From assembly GCA_027625915.1 (NCBI GenBank), contig JANTQA010000029.1, positions 5,890,001-5,954,000 of the forward strand: a stretch of DNA of 64,000 bases, given 5' to 3'. Position numbers and translations under genes: made by a program. The notes beneath the pieces were generated by a model. The model was given only the letters and a program-made list of their open reading frames with translations, was not told where the DNA came from and did not search any database. Shown piece after piece: positions 20,152 through 34,566 of the stretch (position 1 is its first letter; the number at the start of each line of letters is the position of its first letter). Source of the stretch: Anaeramoeba flamelloides (lineage: Eukaryota > Metamonada > Anaeramoebidae).

Positions 20152-23100
20152 ATATTACTATTTCAAGTATTTTTTTACTTTCAATTTTTTATTTTTATTA
20201 GTATTTTTTTCTTTATTACCTTAAGTTTTCTAACGATTAAGAGCTTGATATTAAATTCCGGAAAAGTGCAATTAATTTCATAATTTTGATTAATCATGTT
20301 AAATAGCTTCTGTTTATTTTTTCCCAGTATAACTTTTTCATATAGTTTCTTATCTATAATTTTTGACAATTACTTTTTCCCTTTGATTCTAATGAATGTA
20401 TATCTTTCAGAGTGGCAAATGAAAGGATTTATGTTTTCATAATATTGAATACAATAATCACATTTTTTCAGTTTTCTTTTTTACTTAAATGTATTATATT
20501 TTGATTTATTTTTTGAAAGACATATGAGTATCTATTTAGTCGATTTGTAAAAGTTCTAAATATGAGAAATGTAGTAACGGATTTAAATTTTAGATAATTT
20601 TATATTGTAAAGTTAAAATTTTCATTCTTGATAATTTGTAGTATTCTTGTATTTTCGAACTTTTATTTTTTTTCACATTATTTAGATATTCGTTTTTTAT
20701 CTTTATTTTTAAAATCATTAAAATACCATGTTTTCCAAATATTTATTTCTTTATTGGGTTTATAATCAAATTTAATAAGTTTTTTTAGTTTTTTATATTC
20801 TATTTTTTTAAATGTTAATTTCCATTTTCTAAGGTACACAATAATTTTTATCAGTAGTAGATTGATTTCTTTTTGATAAAAAAAACAATTAAATAGATAA
20901 TTTCAAATATCTTTTTTTAATAATAACAGTTCTATGTCTATATTTGAGATAATTCCAAAAAAAAAAAAAAAAAAAAAACAAGCAATCTTAGAAATCCCTA
21001 TATATTTTAATATAAACTCTTTTTAAAACAAAGGAGACACACCTCAAATCATCAATATTATTAAATTTGAATGTTAATAAGATAATTACTTATTGATATT
21101 TTTCATATAAATTATTCATTTTTTTATTTTTTTATTTATTTTTTTTATTTATGGATATTTTACACTTGGAAAATGAAAAAAAAACAAGATAAGAAGAAAT
21201 AAATTTGTAAATAACTTACCAGTATAAATGGAAACAGGACAAGTTTGATTTCGAATTGAGTTAGATAGAAGAATTAAGAAAGGCAATTATTGGATTGATC
21301 AATGTAAAGAAGAAAAAAGAAAATATAGAAAAAAAGCAATTCCAACATTCTACAGACGAATTGTAACTTGATATTGAAAATAAGTCTTAAAAAAACAAAA
21401 GTTTGACATCTAAAGAGTTATCAATAAAATGTAAAGAACTGTTTCCCAATTCACTTTTTTCAATGGTTTTTATTGCTTATAAATATATTTTTACCATTAC
21501 AATTTACAAAACTAGATTTCTAATGCCAAATAAAAGAGCAAATCAATTTTTTTAATATTTAATTTTAATTTTGATTGTTTTGTTTTAATGGGTTTTAAAT
21601 ATTCCTTTGTATATTTTCTCTATACTTTAAAAGTTTTCTTATATTTTAGATTGATATTCCATGTGATTTGATTTAATTATGAATAATTCTTGTTATTTTA
21701 TGATCCCTTTTATACGAAAAAGTTTTTATTATGGAAAATTTTTGTATTTGAAGAATAAACAGAAAAATATTTTACTTCATTTTTAAAATTTTTGTTTTTA
21801 AAATAGAGTCAAAAATCAAACCAGATTCATTGAAAACTCTATTTTGAAAACAAATTACAGGAAAAATAAGTAAAAATTATTTTCCTTATTCTGTAAATAT
21901 ATATAAAACAAAAGATCAATCTTTTTTAATATTGAAATATTAGAATATTTTATTTCTTTTTCTGAATTTTTTAAGATAAGATTAGCTTTCCAAAGTTGTT
22001 TCAAGATACAAACCCTCAATAAATTTTCTCAAATTGGATTTCCTAAAAATAAAAAATTTTTGTCAATTTTTTTTTTCGTTTTTTGTATCCTAAAATTTCA
22101 AACAAGCAAGGATCAGATCTTAACTGAAAATGTAATTGAGATAAAACCAAAACTTTTGAAAATTTGAAATTATTTCTCTAAATTGATAAGTAGGCTTTTT
22201 TCTCATTTATAATTGAAACTGTAGATTATTCAGTGACTAATTATATTCTTGTCAAAAAAAAAAAAAAAAAAAAATTGGGAATTGCTAATCCATTAATGTC
22301 CACTTACCCTTAACAGAGATTAATAGTAGTTTATTATTGCCACTTTTTTGAGTTTAGAGTTATATATCTGAACAAAAACACAGTAAAAATTTTTTCAACT
22401 CGAATATTTCATGATTTCCCAAAAATTCAAGTCTAAATCTAAATAAGATTGAAACCCTGGTTTTTTCTATGAGAACTTTTATAGCAAATATTTGTAAGAG
22501 AAAAATTTTCAATAGTGTTAAAATTCTCGTCCAATATCTCTCTATTTTCTTTCTGCCTGAGGAGTGACCTAAACTCAAAAAATATAATTTCTAAATTATA
22601 CTTTTTTTGTTAAATAAATTTTTCGAAAAAAGATGTAGATCCTTTTGTTTGGATTTTTGGATCAAATAAGAAAAAGTAAAATCAGTCAAAAAATTTTTAT
22701 TTTTAGGAAATCACACTTTAAGTGATTTTTAAATAGTTTACACGAATAAAATTAAACTTTAATCTTATTTTAAAAATACAATAAAAATAAATTAAATATT
22801 GAATCATTGAAGAGCTAAAAAAAATTACCATTTTTTTTATTTCACATTTATTTATTTAAATTTCTTGAAATTTAAAAGATTAGGTACTATTCTTTCTCAA
22901 ATATTCAGAGTATAAAAAATATAAAATTTTATTATTAATATCAATTATTTGAGTATATCTATTTATTTTTTTTTATATTTATAAATTCCAATTAATTTTA
23001 TAGATATAAAAATAATTAAAAAAAATTGAATAAGAATCATAAAGTCTATTGATACTTTTAATCTTTGGGTTATTATCAACTAACTGGAATAATTAATAAT

Positions 23101-23459
23101 GGGTTACTAGTTATTTATTATAAAAAAATAGCAAAATTAAAAAGGATTTCTTGGGTTTCAAGTTGATTTTTCAAGTTTTTAAAAAATATATTTTATTAGA
23201 ATTTCTAATTTAACTGTTTCGTTGTTTTTCTAAGATTTTTGTTTGTTCAAATAAAAGAAAAAAATGATTTAAACTGTTCTTTGAATAAACCAAGTTTATA
23301 TTTTTTTCAAGTTTAAAATAATTATTGTAAACTTATTGAAATTAATTTGATTATTTTTTATATCCATTTATTTTTCAATACTTATTTTTTTTTGATTTTT
23401 AAAAGTGTATTCTTTGGCACTTCACTTCAAAAACAATAAAATTTCTTTGTTCTAATATG

Positions 23460-23725
23460 AAAATAATTTTGTTTTTGAAATAATTCAGAAATAAGTTAGG
23501 ATTTTTGAGCTTTACAAAAAAGAAAAAAATGGGACCAAACTTTTAAAAAAGAATAATTCATTACTAAAAAAAAGAGTTTTAAAGGTGATTTAGGTATTAT
23601 AGTAATCAATTTTTTTACGTTAATTTTTCAATTTCAAGATTTCTTTAGATTTTTTCTAATTTGTTATTAAATTTACTACATGATATCCAATTAGTTGACT
23701 ACTGTCTTAAGGATTATAATCTGTA
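23460..23725 (+). repeat. Dispersed repeat R2, copy 2
   Basis: Matches 1765-2010 and 37055-37238: TTTTGAAATAATTCAGAAAT, AATTCATTACT, TATTATAGTAATCAATTTTT, TTTTTCAATTTCAAGAT, and TTATTAAATTTAC.A.ATGAT near the end. Orientation as in copy 1. Confidence 0.5.
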
Positions 23726-23749
23726 AAATTTTTAAAAAAATATTTTATA

Positions 23750-24690
23750 TCAAGTGTAATTAAATGTTATTTTGGTTTTTAGTTTATCGATCCTTAACTT
23801 GGTATGGATTTTATGGGTGTTTCAAAAATTAATTTTTGGCAATTTATTTTTTTTTTCTAATTATGAATTGAAGAGTGTAAGAATAATATGTTGGAAGATA
23901 AGTTTTAAATAATGTAATTTGTAGGTTCTAAATTGAAATTTATATATAGGTTTGGCTTTATATTGAGCTAAAAGTATCTTATTTTTTTTTTGTTAATTGA
24001 GTAACAGTGAAATAAATATTTCAATTGATAACCCAAAAATCAATTTTTAAAAAAAAATACCTGCCAACCTATTATTCTTATAGATTGGTGTAAATAATGC
24101 GTGTTTATAACCGATAACCCGTTACAAAAATTTATCTCATCTTTTTTTTTTTCAAACTTGGGTATTTGAAGATAGGAAGACACAGGTATATCTTCTTGGT
24201 TCGAATTTAAATTGACTTTAGAGATTTGATCTTTGATTAGTCGAAATGGCTAGATGATATTAAATACTTTTGTTTCAAAAATTTCGTTATATTTACAAAA
24301 TTTCAGAGATTAAATGATTTTTTTATAAAAATTCAAAAAAATAACTTTTTTTCATTATTTTTTATCAGAAAATTACATGTTTAATCTTTCAATATCTTCA
24401 TAATTCTTTTTTAGAATTGATTTAAAGAACCATATTTCTGGTTTATAACTGTTTTCATCCTATTGGTTGGGTTCTTTTATTTCTGGATTCAGCCAATATA
24501 TTTTTAGCATAAGTTAAATTTTTGTAATGGGTTATAATAAAAAACACGGGTTATTTGCACCACAACACACCCTTTAATTAGAATTTTGTTAATAAAAAAT
24601 TAATCACCAAAAATTATAATTTGAACCTCTCTTAAAATTCATACAAAGTCAAGGATCGATAAACTAAGAACCAAAATAACATAGCTTTAC
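23750..24690. mobile_element. Foldback element with long inverted arms
   Basis: The left arm at 23750-23845 (ATGTTATTTTGGTTTTTAGT, TTATCGATCCTTAACTTGGTATG) is mirrored by 24610-24690 (reverse complement ATGTTATTTTGGTTCTTAGT, TTATCGATCCTTGACTTTGT). A second, inner pair follows: 24090-24140 (GATAACCCGTTACAAAAATTTA) against 24500-24560 (ATAACCCATTACAAAAATTTA in reverse complement). The left arm seems interrupted by about 230 bp at roughly 23855-24080. No coding frame. Confidence 0.55.
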
Positions 24691-25713
24691 ACCCGATACC
24701 AGATAATCATTTTTCATTTTTTAGAGAGAATCAACCTTAAGAAAAAGACGAAAAAAACATCTTCAAGATCTAAAAAAGAGCCCAAAGAATCTAACTTTAG
24801 AAACTAACACAGTTGTTTTCAAAATTATTAATCAGAACAACTGGAATTGGAAATATGGAGTTTCTCTCTTTGATACTTTTTTCAAATATTACCTTGTTTT
24901 TTATTGTTAATTTTTGGAGATACCTCGTTCACCAAATACTGGTTTGTTTTTGATTTATGTTAGGCACACATTAAAATGACAAAAATTTTTATCCCTTTGA
25001 AAAATTAAAATTCACCAAAATGACCTTACATCGAATCAGTTTTTTTCTTTTTAGTTTGAATCTTTGATCTTTATTTCGATCATAATTCAATTGGTTGTTT
25101 GGACATCTTAAAAATAGATTACTTCTTCACCAAATGTTTAATGATGGATCAATCAAAGCAAAATCCTTATCAAAAGGGGAATTTTTAAAAAACTGTTTTT
25201 GTCTTTAATCTACTCTTTTTTATTTTTTGTATTTTTTTTTTCTTTTTATAATTGATCTTACTTTTCATATCCAGGACTCTCTAGGTTTCTGTGGTTTTTA
25301 ATCAAAAATCTAGATTTCATTTTTTTTTCCAAATGATTTTGACTTTTACTAATAGAAAATTGCTCACGATAAAAATTCAAAAATCAGTTTAAACGTTGCA
25401 ATGCTTAACTTTGTCAACCAAACAAATATTTTGTCCACTTATTGACTGGTTTAAAAACAAGAATTTTATTACCTTGACCATATTTAAAATCTGAAAACCT
25501 TTTTTATTTTTCCAAAGTAGGAAAAACAAAATTTCTTTTTTTAAAAAACACATAGAGTTTTCAAAATACTACTTATTGGGAACCTGAATATGAGTTCTAT
25601 GATCTCGGTTTCAAAGTATTTTCAATTTGTCATCAAAATAATACTTTAATTCCCATGTTTATCTCAGATCATTTTTTCTCAAAAGAACAAAAATTTTTTC
25701 CCCTTTTTCTTCA

Positions 25714-28700
25714 ATGCAATACTCTCTAAACGAAGAAATTTATTCTGCAATTCAAGAACAAAATGTGGAAAAAATTAAAAAACTTCGTTCTTTTATTTAT
25801 TTAATACCAAAGCGTGAAAGGAAATTAGATCCCTTATTATATTCACTTTATTTGAAAAGTTCTCTTGAAACAATTTCTGCAGTTTTGGATTCCAAACACT
25901 CATTTTTGTGTGATAACGACATACCACGAAAAAAAAAACCCAAACGCAAGCTTGATGTTAATGTCTTTACGTATGAGTATGATAGAATGGTGGTTCAAAA
26001 CGAAGCGATTACACACAACAAATACTTTTTAAGTTATCCACCAGCCGATTTTGTTCAAAGGAATAAATGTATATCAACTCGTATCAATGAATCTGGTTCA
26101 ATTGAAACAATTTTTCGTCTTCAGAAAAATGGAGTGTGGCACCCTTATAGTTGGTGTATTTTGTTGCACCCAGAACCAGAGGTTTTGGAATTATTAATCA
26201 AAAAATTACCCATATATTTACAATATACCGGGAAGGAAATTTCTTCCCCGCTGTGGGTAGCAATAAAACTAAAGAAACCAGTGCTACTAAAAATTTTATT
26301 CGAAAAGAAAATGGAAATAACATTGCCCCAAAATTGTCGTGAAGATCTCATTTTTTGGTTAATTTATCATCGTTATGATTTGGAATTTTTTGAAATCGTA
26401 TTTGAAAAATATTTCAATCGAATAGAGCACTCTAAGGAGGGCAACCAAGAAGATATTACTCTTAACAAAAAGAAATATAAAAAAATCACAAACAATTCTC
26501 TAAGTAAACAAAAAATGGTGTTCTCGTTAAATGAATTAAACTATTTTCAATATTTAATTTATTTTAATAATTCGGAACGAATAGTTGATTTTTTTCTCTG
26601 CGAATATCACAAAATCAATCAAAAATTGATTAATTGTGAAAAAGGATACGGCTATTTTCAAAAGATGTTTGATTTTGAAAAAAATTGTTTCTCAACTTTG
26701 TTGTGCTCTTGTATAAGCGATTATGGCCTGATACATTTTGAATCCTCTTTTCAAAAAGTTTTTCCTCAAGATTCAATAAGGGAAATGATTAATTTAACAG
26801 ATCAAAAGGGAAACACACCATTAATGATTTCTTCAATTAGTAACCCAAAATATGAAACAATTAAATGGCTTCTTGATCTGGGAGCAGATTTTGATTTGAA
26901 TAATATGGAACATGAAAATTGCTTACAATACTTGTGTTTAAATAATTGTGATCGGAAAATTTTGAAATTATTTGGATTAAACAATTTGGCCATATCTAAT
27001 TATAGTTTAAATAAATGGTTAAATGAGAATAATGTTATAAGCGGTAACCAAATAAAGAATAAGACTTTGGTAAAGAAATACAAACCTAAACATAAGAAGA
27101 TAAAAGAATTTCTTCCACAATTGAAGTTATCAGTTAAGCCATACTATTGGGATCATAAATTTTATTATAAAGATAATTATTTATATAATTTAAATAACCA
27201 AATCATCAATGATTTGCAATTTAAAGACTATTCACCTTTATTATGTTTATTATTAAATGAAAATCCAAATTTGGGATCGTTAGAACTTTTATTAGATTGC
27301 GGATTAAAGCTAAATACCGTCATATTAGATATTAAAAAAATTAAGTTCACCATTTTGCATTTGGCCTTTTATTATTGCACAAATCTTTCAATTTTAAAAT
27401 TGTTAGTTAACGAGGTTGACAAATCTGATTATATAACAAATAATGAAAATTATCAAGAAGAAAAAATAGAAAAAAACAAAAAAAAACGTAGAAAGAAAGG
27501 AAAAGCGTATTACGAATCAAGCGAAGAATCAGACGAGGAATCAGACGAGGAATCAGAAGAGGAATCAGACACGTATTCTGAAACATCCGAAAGTTCATAT
27601 TCAGAAACATCCGAAAGTTCATATTCAGAAACATCCGAAAGTTCATATTCGGAAACATCCGAAAGTTCTGAAGAAAAATTTATCGAAAAGAAGAAAAAAA
27701 AGAAGAGGAGGGAGAAGAAGAAGAAGAAGAAGAAGGAAAAGAAGAAAAAGATAGATGATGATAAAGAAAAAATTCCAATATATAATTTATTTCATTTCGC
27801 ATTATCTAATCAAAACCCAAATGTTGAAATAATAGAATGGTTAATAGAAGAACTTAATATGGATTATAATCAACCTATTGGATTAATTAAAAACAATGCT
27901 TTACATTATTTAATTTTAAGTTTGGATAAATATAAATACTTAAATACTAAAAAGACACTAGATTTACAATTAATTGATTATTTAATAAAAGCTGATATTA
28001 GTATAAATCAAAAAAATAATTTAAATAAGACTCCGCTGCATTATTTATTAAATTCTTCCAACATTGCTCTTAATGAAGAAATAATTAATATTTTTTCTTC
28101 AACTGAAAATATAAATCATTATGATAGTTTCTTAGAATCTAAAGTACTTTCAAAAAAAGAGAAAGTGATATTAAAACGGAAGAAAAGAAAAAAAAGGTCA
28201 AATAAATTAACTTTTTCTCAGAAATATCCAAATATGATATTAACACGAAACCAAACACCTATATTTTATTCTTGTATGAATGATTCCTTTAGATTAAATG
28301 CAAAGAAATTTTTACCAATTTTTTTCAAATTAGGTTTAAATATTAATTTAAAAACTTTTAATGATTTATCCATTCTTGATTATTTATTATTACCACAATC
28401 AAATAAAATAATTCCTTATGAATTTCTTAAAATATTAATTAAAAATGGTTTAAATGTTCAATATCATGATAATTCTACAACATATTTGCACATTTTTTTA
28501 AAACATTTAGTAAAAATATATTATTATTCTGGAATAGATCACAATCCGAATTATAAAAATGAATTGTTAATTGTTAAAACAATTAAACTCCTGATCAAAA
28601 GTGGGTGTAATGTTAATCAAAAAGATCAAAAAGACAGAATACCATTACAAATTTATTTAAAAAAAAAATATAAGATATATGTGAGTTATAATTTTGAAAT

Positions 28701-31524
28701 TTTGAAATTATTGATTACAAAAGAAAATATTAATACAGAAATGTGGAAATATCCACCTAACAAAATCAAAGAAATAAAAAAAAGGAATCTGGAATTGTAT
28801 AAAACTAAAAAGAAGAAGGAGAAGAAGAAGAAGAAGAAGAAGAAAAAGAAGAAAGATTTGGGTTCTAATGAAGATTTAGGGGAGAATATTTTTCATTATC
28901 GTTTATATTATAAGAAAGTTAAGTGTACTATTAAAATTAAAAAAAATGATCATGCTTTTGTAAATTTTTTGGAAAGGAGTATAAATACTCGTTCAAGGAG
29001 TAATGATTACAAAAGGGAAATGATTCGATATAATAAAAAGGAAAATGCCAATACAAGAGATACAATATTGCATTTATGTTGTGGAGTATCAATATGTTCT
29101 TTGTCCTGTATAAAATATTTAGTTGAGTGTGGAATAAATGTTAATAAATTAAATTCGAAGGGGGTTAGTCCAGTGAACCAATTATTAAAACAAGATCTAT
29201 CAAAATTGGCTCTGTATCCAATATTAAAATATTTAGTTAAAAACGGCGCAAGAAATTATAGCAAAAAAAATATAGCATTGCAAATATCTTTGATTAGTGA
29301 ATACTATTATAGCGATTTAAAAATAATAAAATTATTAATTACAAAAAACAATATTAATTATAAATTGCCAATTGATAATTATAGAAAGAAATATAATAGG
29401 GGGGGAGCGGGTGGAAAAATATCAAGAAGGTATGAGAGTGGTACTAGATTCAAATCGGTAAAATATGAATTTGCAATCAATTATATCTGTGATGATTTTC
29501 TTTTTTCCTTTGAGACTTTTAATTATTTTTTAAATTGCGAATCTGTAATTAATGTATATAATGTACTCGGCTATACCCCATTAAATAGTTTAATTCACCA
29601 TAAATCGCCTTTACCATTAATTGAATTATTAATCAAAAATGGAGCCAAAGTAAATAAATTGACTTTGGGCAAAAAATATTCAAATTTAAATTTGATCAAA
29701 TATAAAGATTTACAAACTGTATATAAATTGCTAACAATATTATTAAAAGAAAAATTAAAAATTAATAAAAAACAAAATAAGATCCCAATTATTTATACAT
29801 TTTTAATTCGATATTTTTATAAATTTGAGAAAAATGAAGCATCTTTACAGTATTTATATCAAATTCTTGAATTGTTTTTGAATAATTATTTTGATGTGAA
29901 TATTGTAAATTCATCCACGCTTGATGAACTGGATAATTATCAACCAAAGATTAACTTTAAAAATATAAATGATGAATCAAGCCAATCAGAGGGGGAGTCA
30001 GAGAAGGCATTCTTAAAAGAATCAGAGTCAGGATCAGATGACTCTTCATTTATGGATTTGTTCAGAGGTTCAGAAGAGGTGTATCCCCAAATAAAGATTA
30101 AGAAGAAGAAGAAAAAGAGGAAGAAGAATAATAAAAAGAAGATGGAAAGGGAAAAGAAGAAGAAGAAGAAGAAGAAGCTGAGTGGAAGAGGGGGGAAGAA
30201 ACTGACACAAGAAGTTGTATGGGGGGATTCTGGATATAAATTGGAAATTCAATTCGATAGATCTATCGATAATATAACCAATAAAGTGAATAGTACTACG
30301 GGCGATCTATTTGGTAAATATTTTCCAAAGGGGAGGTCAAAGAAAAGGGCAAATGGTAGGAAAAGAAAGAAAAGGGTGAAAAGGTACAGTAGCAGCAAAG
30401 AAATTTCTAATCTTGTTCCTTTGTTCAAAAAAGATAATTTAAAATTAAATTTATTTCAATTAATATGTAATTTAAAAAGAATTAATTTAAAAATTTTAAC
30501 ATTATTATCAGAAAGGGGTTGCAAAATCACGGTGAGTGATAAAAATAAAAATAATTTGATACATTATAGATGTTATTATCAAGATCCTGTTGAAATTTAT
30601 GATTATTTAATTAAAAGTGGTTGTAATCTGAATCAAATTAATATATTTAATCAAACAGCTTTACATGTACTTTTTGAAAACTATTGGGTGAAAAATACAA
30701 ATGAGTTAATTAAAATTAGTAATTTATTCTTAAAGTCTTCACCAAATTTATTAAATCAAATAGATTCAAATGGTATGACAATTTTACATTATTCAATGTT
30801 TGGGGACCATAGTCAAAATAATACAAATTTGATAAAACATTTAATTAATTCTGGAATTAATTTAAATGTTCAAAATATAAATAAAAATACAGCTTTACAT
30901 ATTTATTTAAATAATTTCAATTCAACAATAGATTTATCAATAATTAGTTTAATGGTTCAAAAGAAAGTTGATTTTACATTAAAAAATATCGATAAGAAGA
31001 ACCCCATTGATTTATTATTAAGAAGATTATACATTGGTAGTATGTATAATGGTATTAGTTCCCAATCTGTTCTCTTGAATACTATTAAAGATATTGCACA
31101 AACTAATCTCAAGTATATTCTTGAATCAAATTCAGAATTTAATTTCTTGCATGTTGCTTGTATTTATCGAAATTATCCATTAATTAAATTTTTAATTAAA
31201 TGTGGGGCAAGTATTATTAAACCAATAAACAACATAACACCCTTTGAAATAATTTGTAGCCATATCAATTTAACTGTTTATGAAAGTGATTTTAATGATG
31301 AAAAGGTTATAAATAACACCATAAAAATTTTCAAATTATTTATTAAATCTGGATCTGATCTTAATTATTATAATGAATTTAATACTCTACCTTTTTTAAA
31401 TGTTTGTAAATTTCATGATATTCGAGTAATTGAATTTTTATTAGAAAAGGGAATGAATGTTAATCTACATAATGAAATAAATTTTAAAAAAATTAATTCA
31501 GAAAAACAAAGTAAGAAGAAAGTG

Positions 31525-31557
<33 letters not shown>

Positions 31558-33414
31558 AAATTATATACGAAAACGTCTAGTTATTTATTGAAATCAACTG
31601 AATCAAGCGAATCAAGCGAATCAAGCGAATCAAGCGAATCAAGCGAATCAAGCGAATCAAGCGAATCAAGCGAATCAAGTGAATCAAGTGAATCAAGTGA
31701 ATCAAGTGAATCAAGTGAATCAAGTGAATCAAGTGAATCAAGTGAATCAAGTGAAAAAATTTATAAAGTCAAAATTAATAAAGAAATAAATTTAGTGGTA
31801 CATCCCATATTTATGGTATTAGGATCATCCAAAGATATCCTAAAAAAAATCAAATTATTACTAAAATATAAAATCAATTTGAATAATAATTTGATTTGGG
31901 AAGATTTATATCTTTTTATTCTAAAAGGTAGTTTAAATATTGAATTATTCAAATTTGTTTATACATTAAATTTAAAATATGAAAGCAGACAACAAATAAA
32001 TAAGTATGCATTGCTCTGGAAAATTATTCTGACAAATTATGACCAGGATGCTTTTCGATTTCTATTAGAGCAAGGATTAGATCCAAATTATCACCCGTCT
32101 AATAATGAGATCAGTTGGCTAATGTCTAAAGCCCTTCAGTTTCTATCTGTTAATAATATCAATTACTATATAAAAATGTTTATTAAATATGGCGGAAATG
32201 TATTTCTTAAAATCGGTAAAGGACCTAGTTTCTTTAATTATATACTGAAAAATCCAATGGTTTATCCAAAAGAGCTTGTTATTCATATACTAGAAAATGA
32301 AAATAGTCAACGATATATTGAAAATACTGAGAATTTTGCTATTTATCCTTTATTTCCTGCAGTTTTTACAAACAATTTTAAATTCCTTGAGTTAGTAATA
32401 CAAAAATTCAATGATTTAAATTATTTAAATCCAAATTCTGAAAGTGTATTAAGAATTATTTTATTGCACCAAAATTGTGAACAAATATTGAAAATTATTT
32501 TCTCGGCTAACAATATGAATAAACTTAAGATTGATTATACAAATGTTATGGATTGTAAGAATTCGTTAAACATTAATCAGAGCAATAATTCACTCTTAAG
32601 ACAATATATTAATTTAATAGATATGTTTATGCTTTATTACAAAAGACAAGAAAATACTGATGTAAAATTATATGATAAAGATAATAATGTATACAATGTT
32701 CATTCCTTTGTTATTAAATTATTATTTGGGCAAGATTTCCAAATTGAAAAATTACAAGACACTTTAAGATCAAAAAATAAAGATCAAGTATTAGTGTTCA
32801 TGAAATGGATTTATGGCCGATCGGTTTTTAATGATGGTATTGCTCTTTTAGACAAGGATGGAATTAATCAAATTGAAAAAAAATCCCAAAATGATTTTAA
32901 AAATTCGAAGAAAAGAAAGAAAAAAAAAGTAAAAAAAAAGAAAAATATGAAATTAGATACAATCAAAATAAAATTAGAAATTATTGATCAAAAAAAAGCA
33001 TTTATTAAATTTGTTTTACAGGAATTAGGGTTCAAAAAACAGTTTTTTGATTCAAAAAATGGAAAATGTGGTTTGTTACTTGATTTAAAGTCTCTTTGGT
33101 TATTGAAGGATACCACTAATTTCCAAACAATTGTTGAAAATAAAATCATCCGCGTACATAAAGAAATTCTAAATATCTTTTCTGGTTTATATAGGGGTAT
33201 GTTTTTAAATATCAATAAAGAGCAAAATTCAGTTAAAGATCATTCTAATCGTTCATTCAGCTCTGTTTATGCACTAATACGTTATTTTTATTTTCAAGAT
33301 TTTGAAAAAAATTTGTCAAAAAACACTATCCAAGAATTGGGAGATGCTAGAGAATATTACCAGCTCGATGATTATGATCCAATCGGTTTTCAATTGCTTC
33401 AAATTTTAAAATAA
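25714..33414 (+). CDS. Giant ankyrin-repeat protein with two C-terminal BTB/POZ domains
   Basis: A single uninterrupted frame of 2,566 residues, ATG to TAA. Degenerate ankyrin repeats run through most of it, e.g. NTPLMISSISNPKYETIKWL near residue 366, TALHVLFENY near 1648, MTILHYSMFG near 1687, NTALHIYLNN near 1725 and FLHVACIYRNYPLIKFLIK near 1808, usually ending LLI..G.N.N. Two BTB-like domains close the protein: about 2313-2400 (DVKLYDKDNNVYNVHSFVIK; VFMKWIYG) and about 2447-2560 (KIIRVHKEILNIFSGLYRGM; YALIRYFYFQDF). Between repeats lie low-complexity inserts: an (SETSESSY) array at about 621-655, poly-Lys blocks, and (ESS)17 at 1963-2013. BTB domains recruit cullin-3 ligases or form dimers and ankyrins bind partners, so an adaptor role is the natural inference; targets are unknown. 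AATAAA-like signals follow within 80 bp. Confidence 0.92.
27526..27668 (+). repeat. Coding minisatellite, 12-bp then 24-bp units
   Basis: Inside the ankyrin/BTB gene. Units of GAATCAGACGAG (ESDE) are followed by nearly four copies of a 24-bp unit (TC.GAAACATCCGAAAGTTC + ATAT; SETSESSY), the first three ending at 27600, 27624 and 27648. The array is in frame and encodes an acidic, Ser-rich linker likely to be phosphorylated. Confidence 0.85.
31600..31752 (+). repeat. Coding minisatellite (GAATCAAGY)17
   Basis: Seventeen perfect 9-bp units encoding ESS inside the ankyrin/BTB gene: eight with AGC (31600-31671) and then nine with AGT (31672-31752). The clean block structure shows two separate expansions from units differing by one silent base. 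Confidence 0.95.
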
Positions 33415-34566
33415 TTTTAAATTTTCTATATTAATGTTTTTTTTTATTATTTTTTCCCCAATGTCTTTATTTTTACTTTAATAAATTATTTAAATAAAAA
33501 ATTAATTTCAGAATAGATTTGTCCAAATGTAAAGTACAAAATGGATAAAAGCTGTTTCTATTAATATTTTATTATTCAATTTTCCCCAAAAATTCAATTT
33601 ATTTTTTATCAATCAATAAATTATTATATTTTCTACTATATTTGAAAGTAAAATTTTTTAAAGTTAGTTTTGTTTGATTTATTTATTGATAAAAGGGTGT
33701 AATCAAGAAAATTTTATAAAAATAAAAAAAAATAGAATAATAATAATAATAATATTTGAATCAAATAATAATAATATATTTTATATTTACCAATTAAAAA
33801 ATATCTATGTGAAGAAATCTTGGGAGGTGTAAAAAACCGATAAAAGCTGGGATTAATAATTAAATGGGATGATATCAAAAATTTTAAATATAAAAGGATA
33901 AAAGTTGCTCCATCTGTTTTTGTCTAAACTCGGGTTTTCGAATAGTACTTTGAAAATGTAAAAAGATTTAATATCTCTGAGTTAAGGAAGGTATAACATT
34001 AAATTTGAGTGCAATTATTTACCAGAAAGCGTGACTTGAATCTTTCAAATATTAAATGATCAAATAATTGGAACCACTTATATTTTTTAAGATATAGTTT
34101 TTCAATTCAATTTTGAGGGAAAAAAAAAATGAAAAGTATGTTGTTATTTGTTCTGTATTATTTGTATAAATTAAATAAAGTTCATAATAAAAAAGTAAAG
34201 GGGGGTGGTGTTGTTCTAGAATAGATATAGAAAAATTCTTTACAGTCTTTTCACTTGAATTCAACAGGTTTATTGTTTATAATTTTATTAACAACAACTC
34301 AATTCAAATTTTTATTCTAAAATATAATTCAGATAAATCAAGTTGTATTTATGAGGAAACATAATAAACTTTTTAAATTGGTAATATAATATTTTTTTTT
34401 TTTGAATAAATGGTATTTCTATTTAAAAATAATTTAAAGTATTTAGATAATATTATTTTAATAATAAAGTAAATATCACTGAAATAAAACTCAGAATATA
34501 TACCTTCTATAAAATAATTATAGAATTTCAAATTTCTCAATCAATCAATATATATATATATATATA

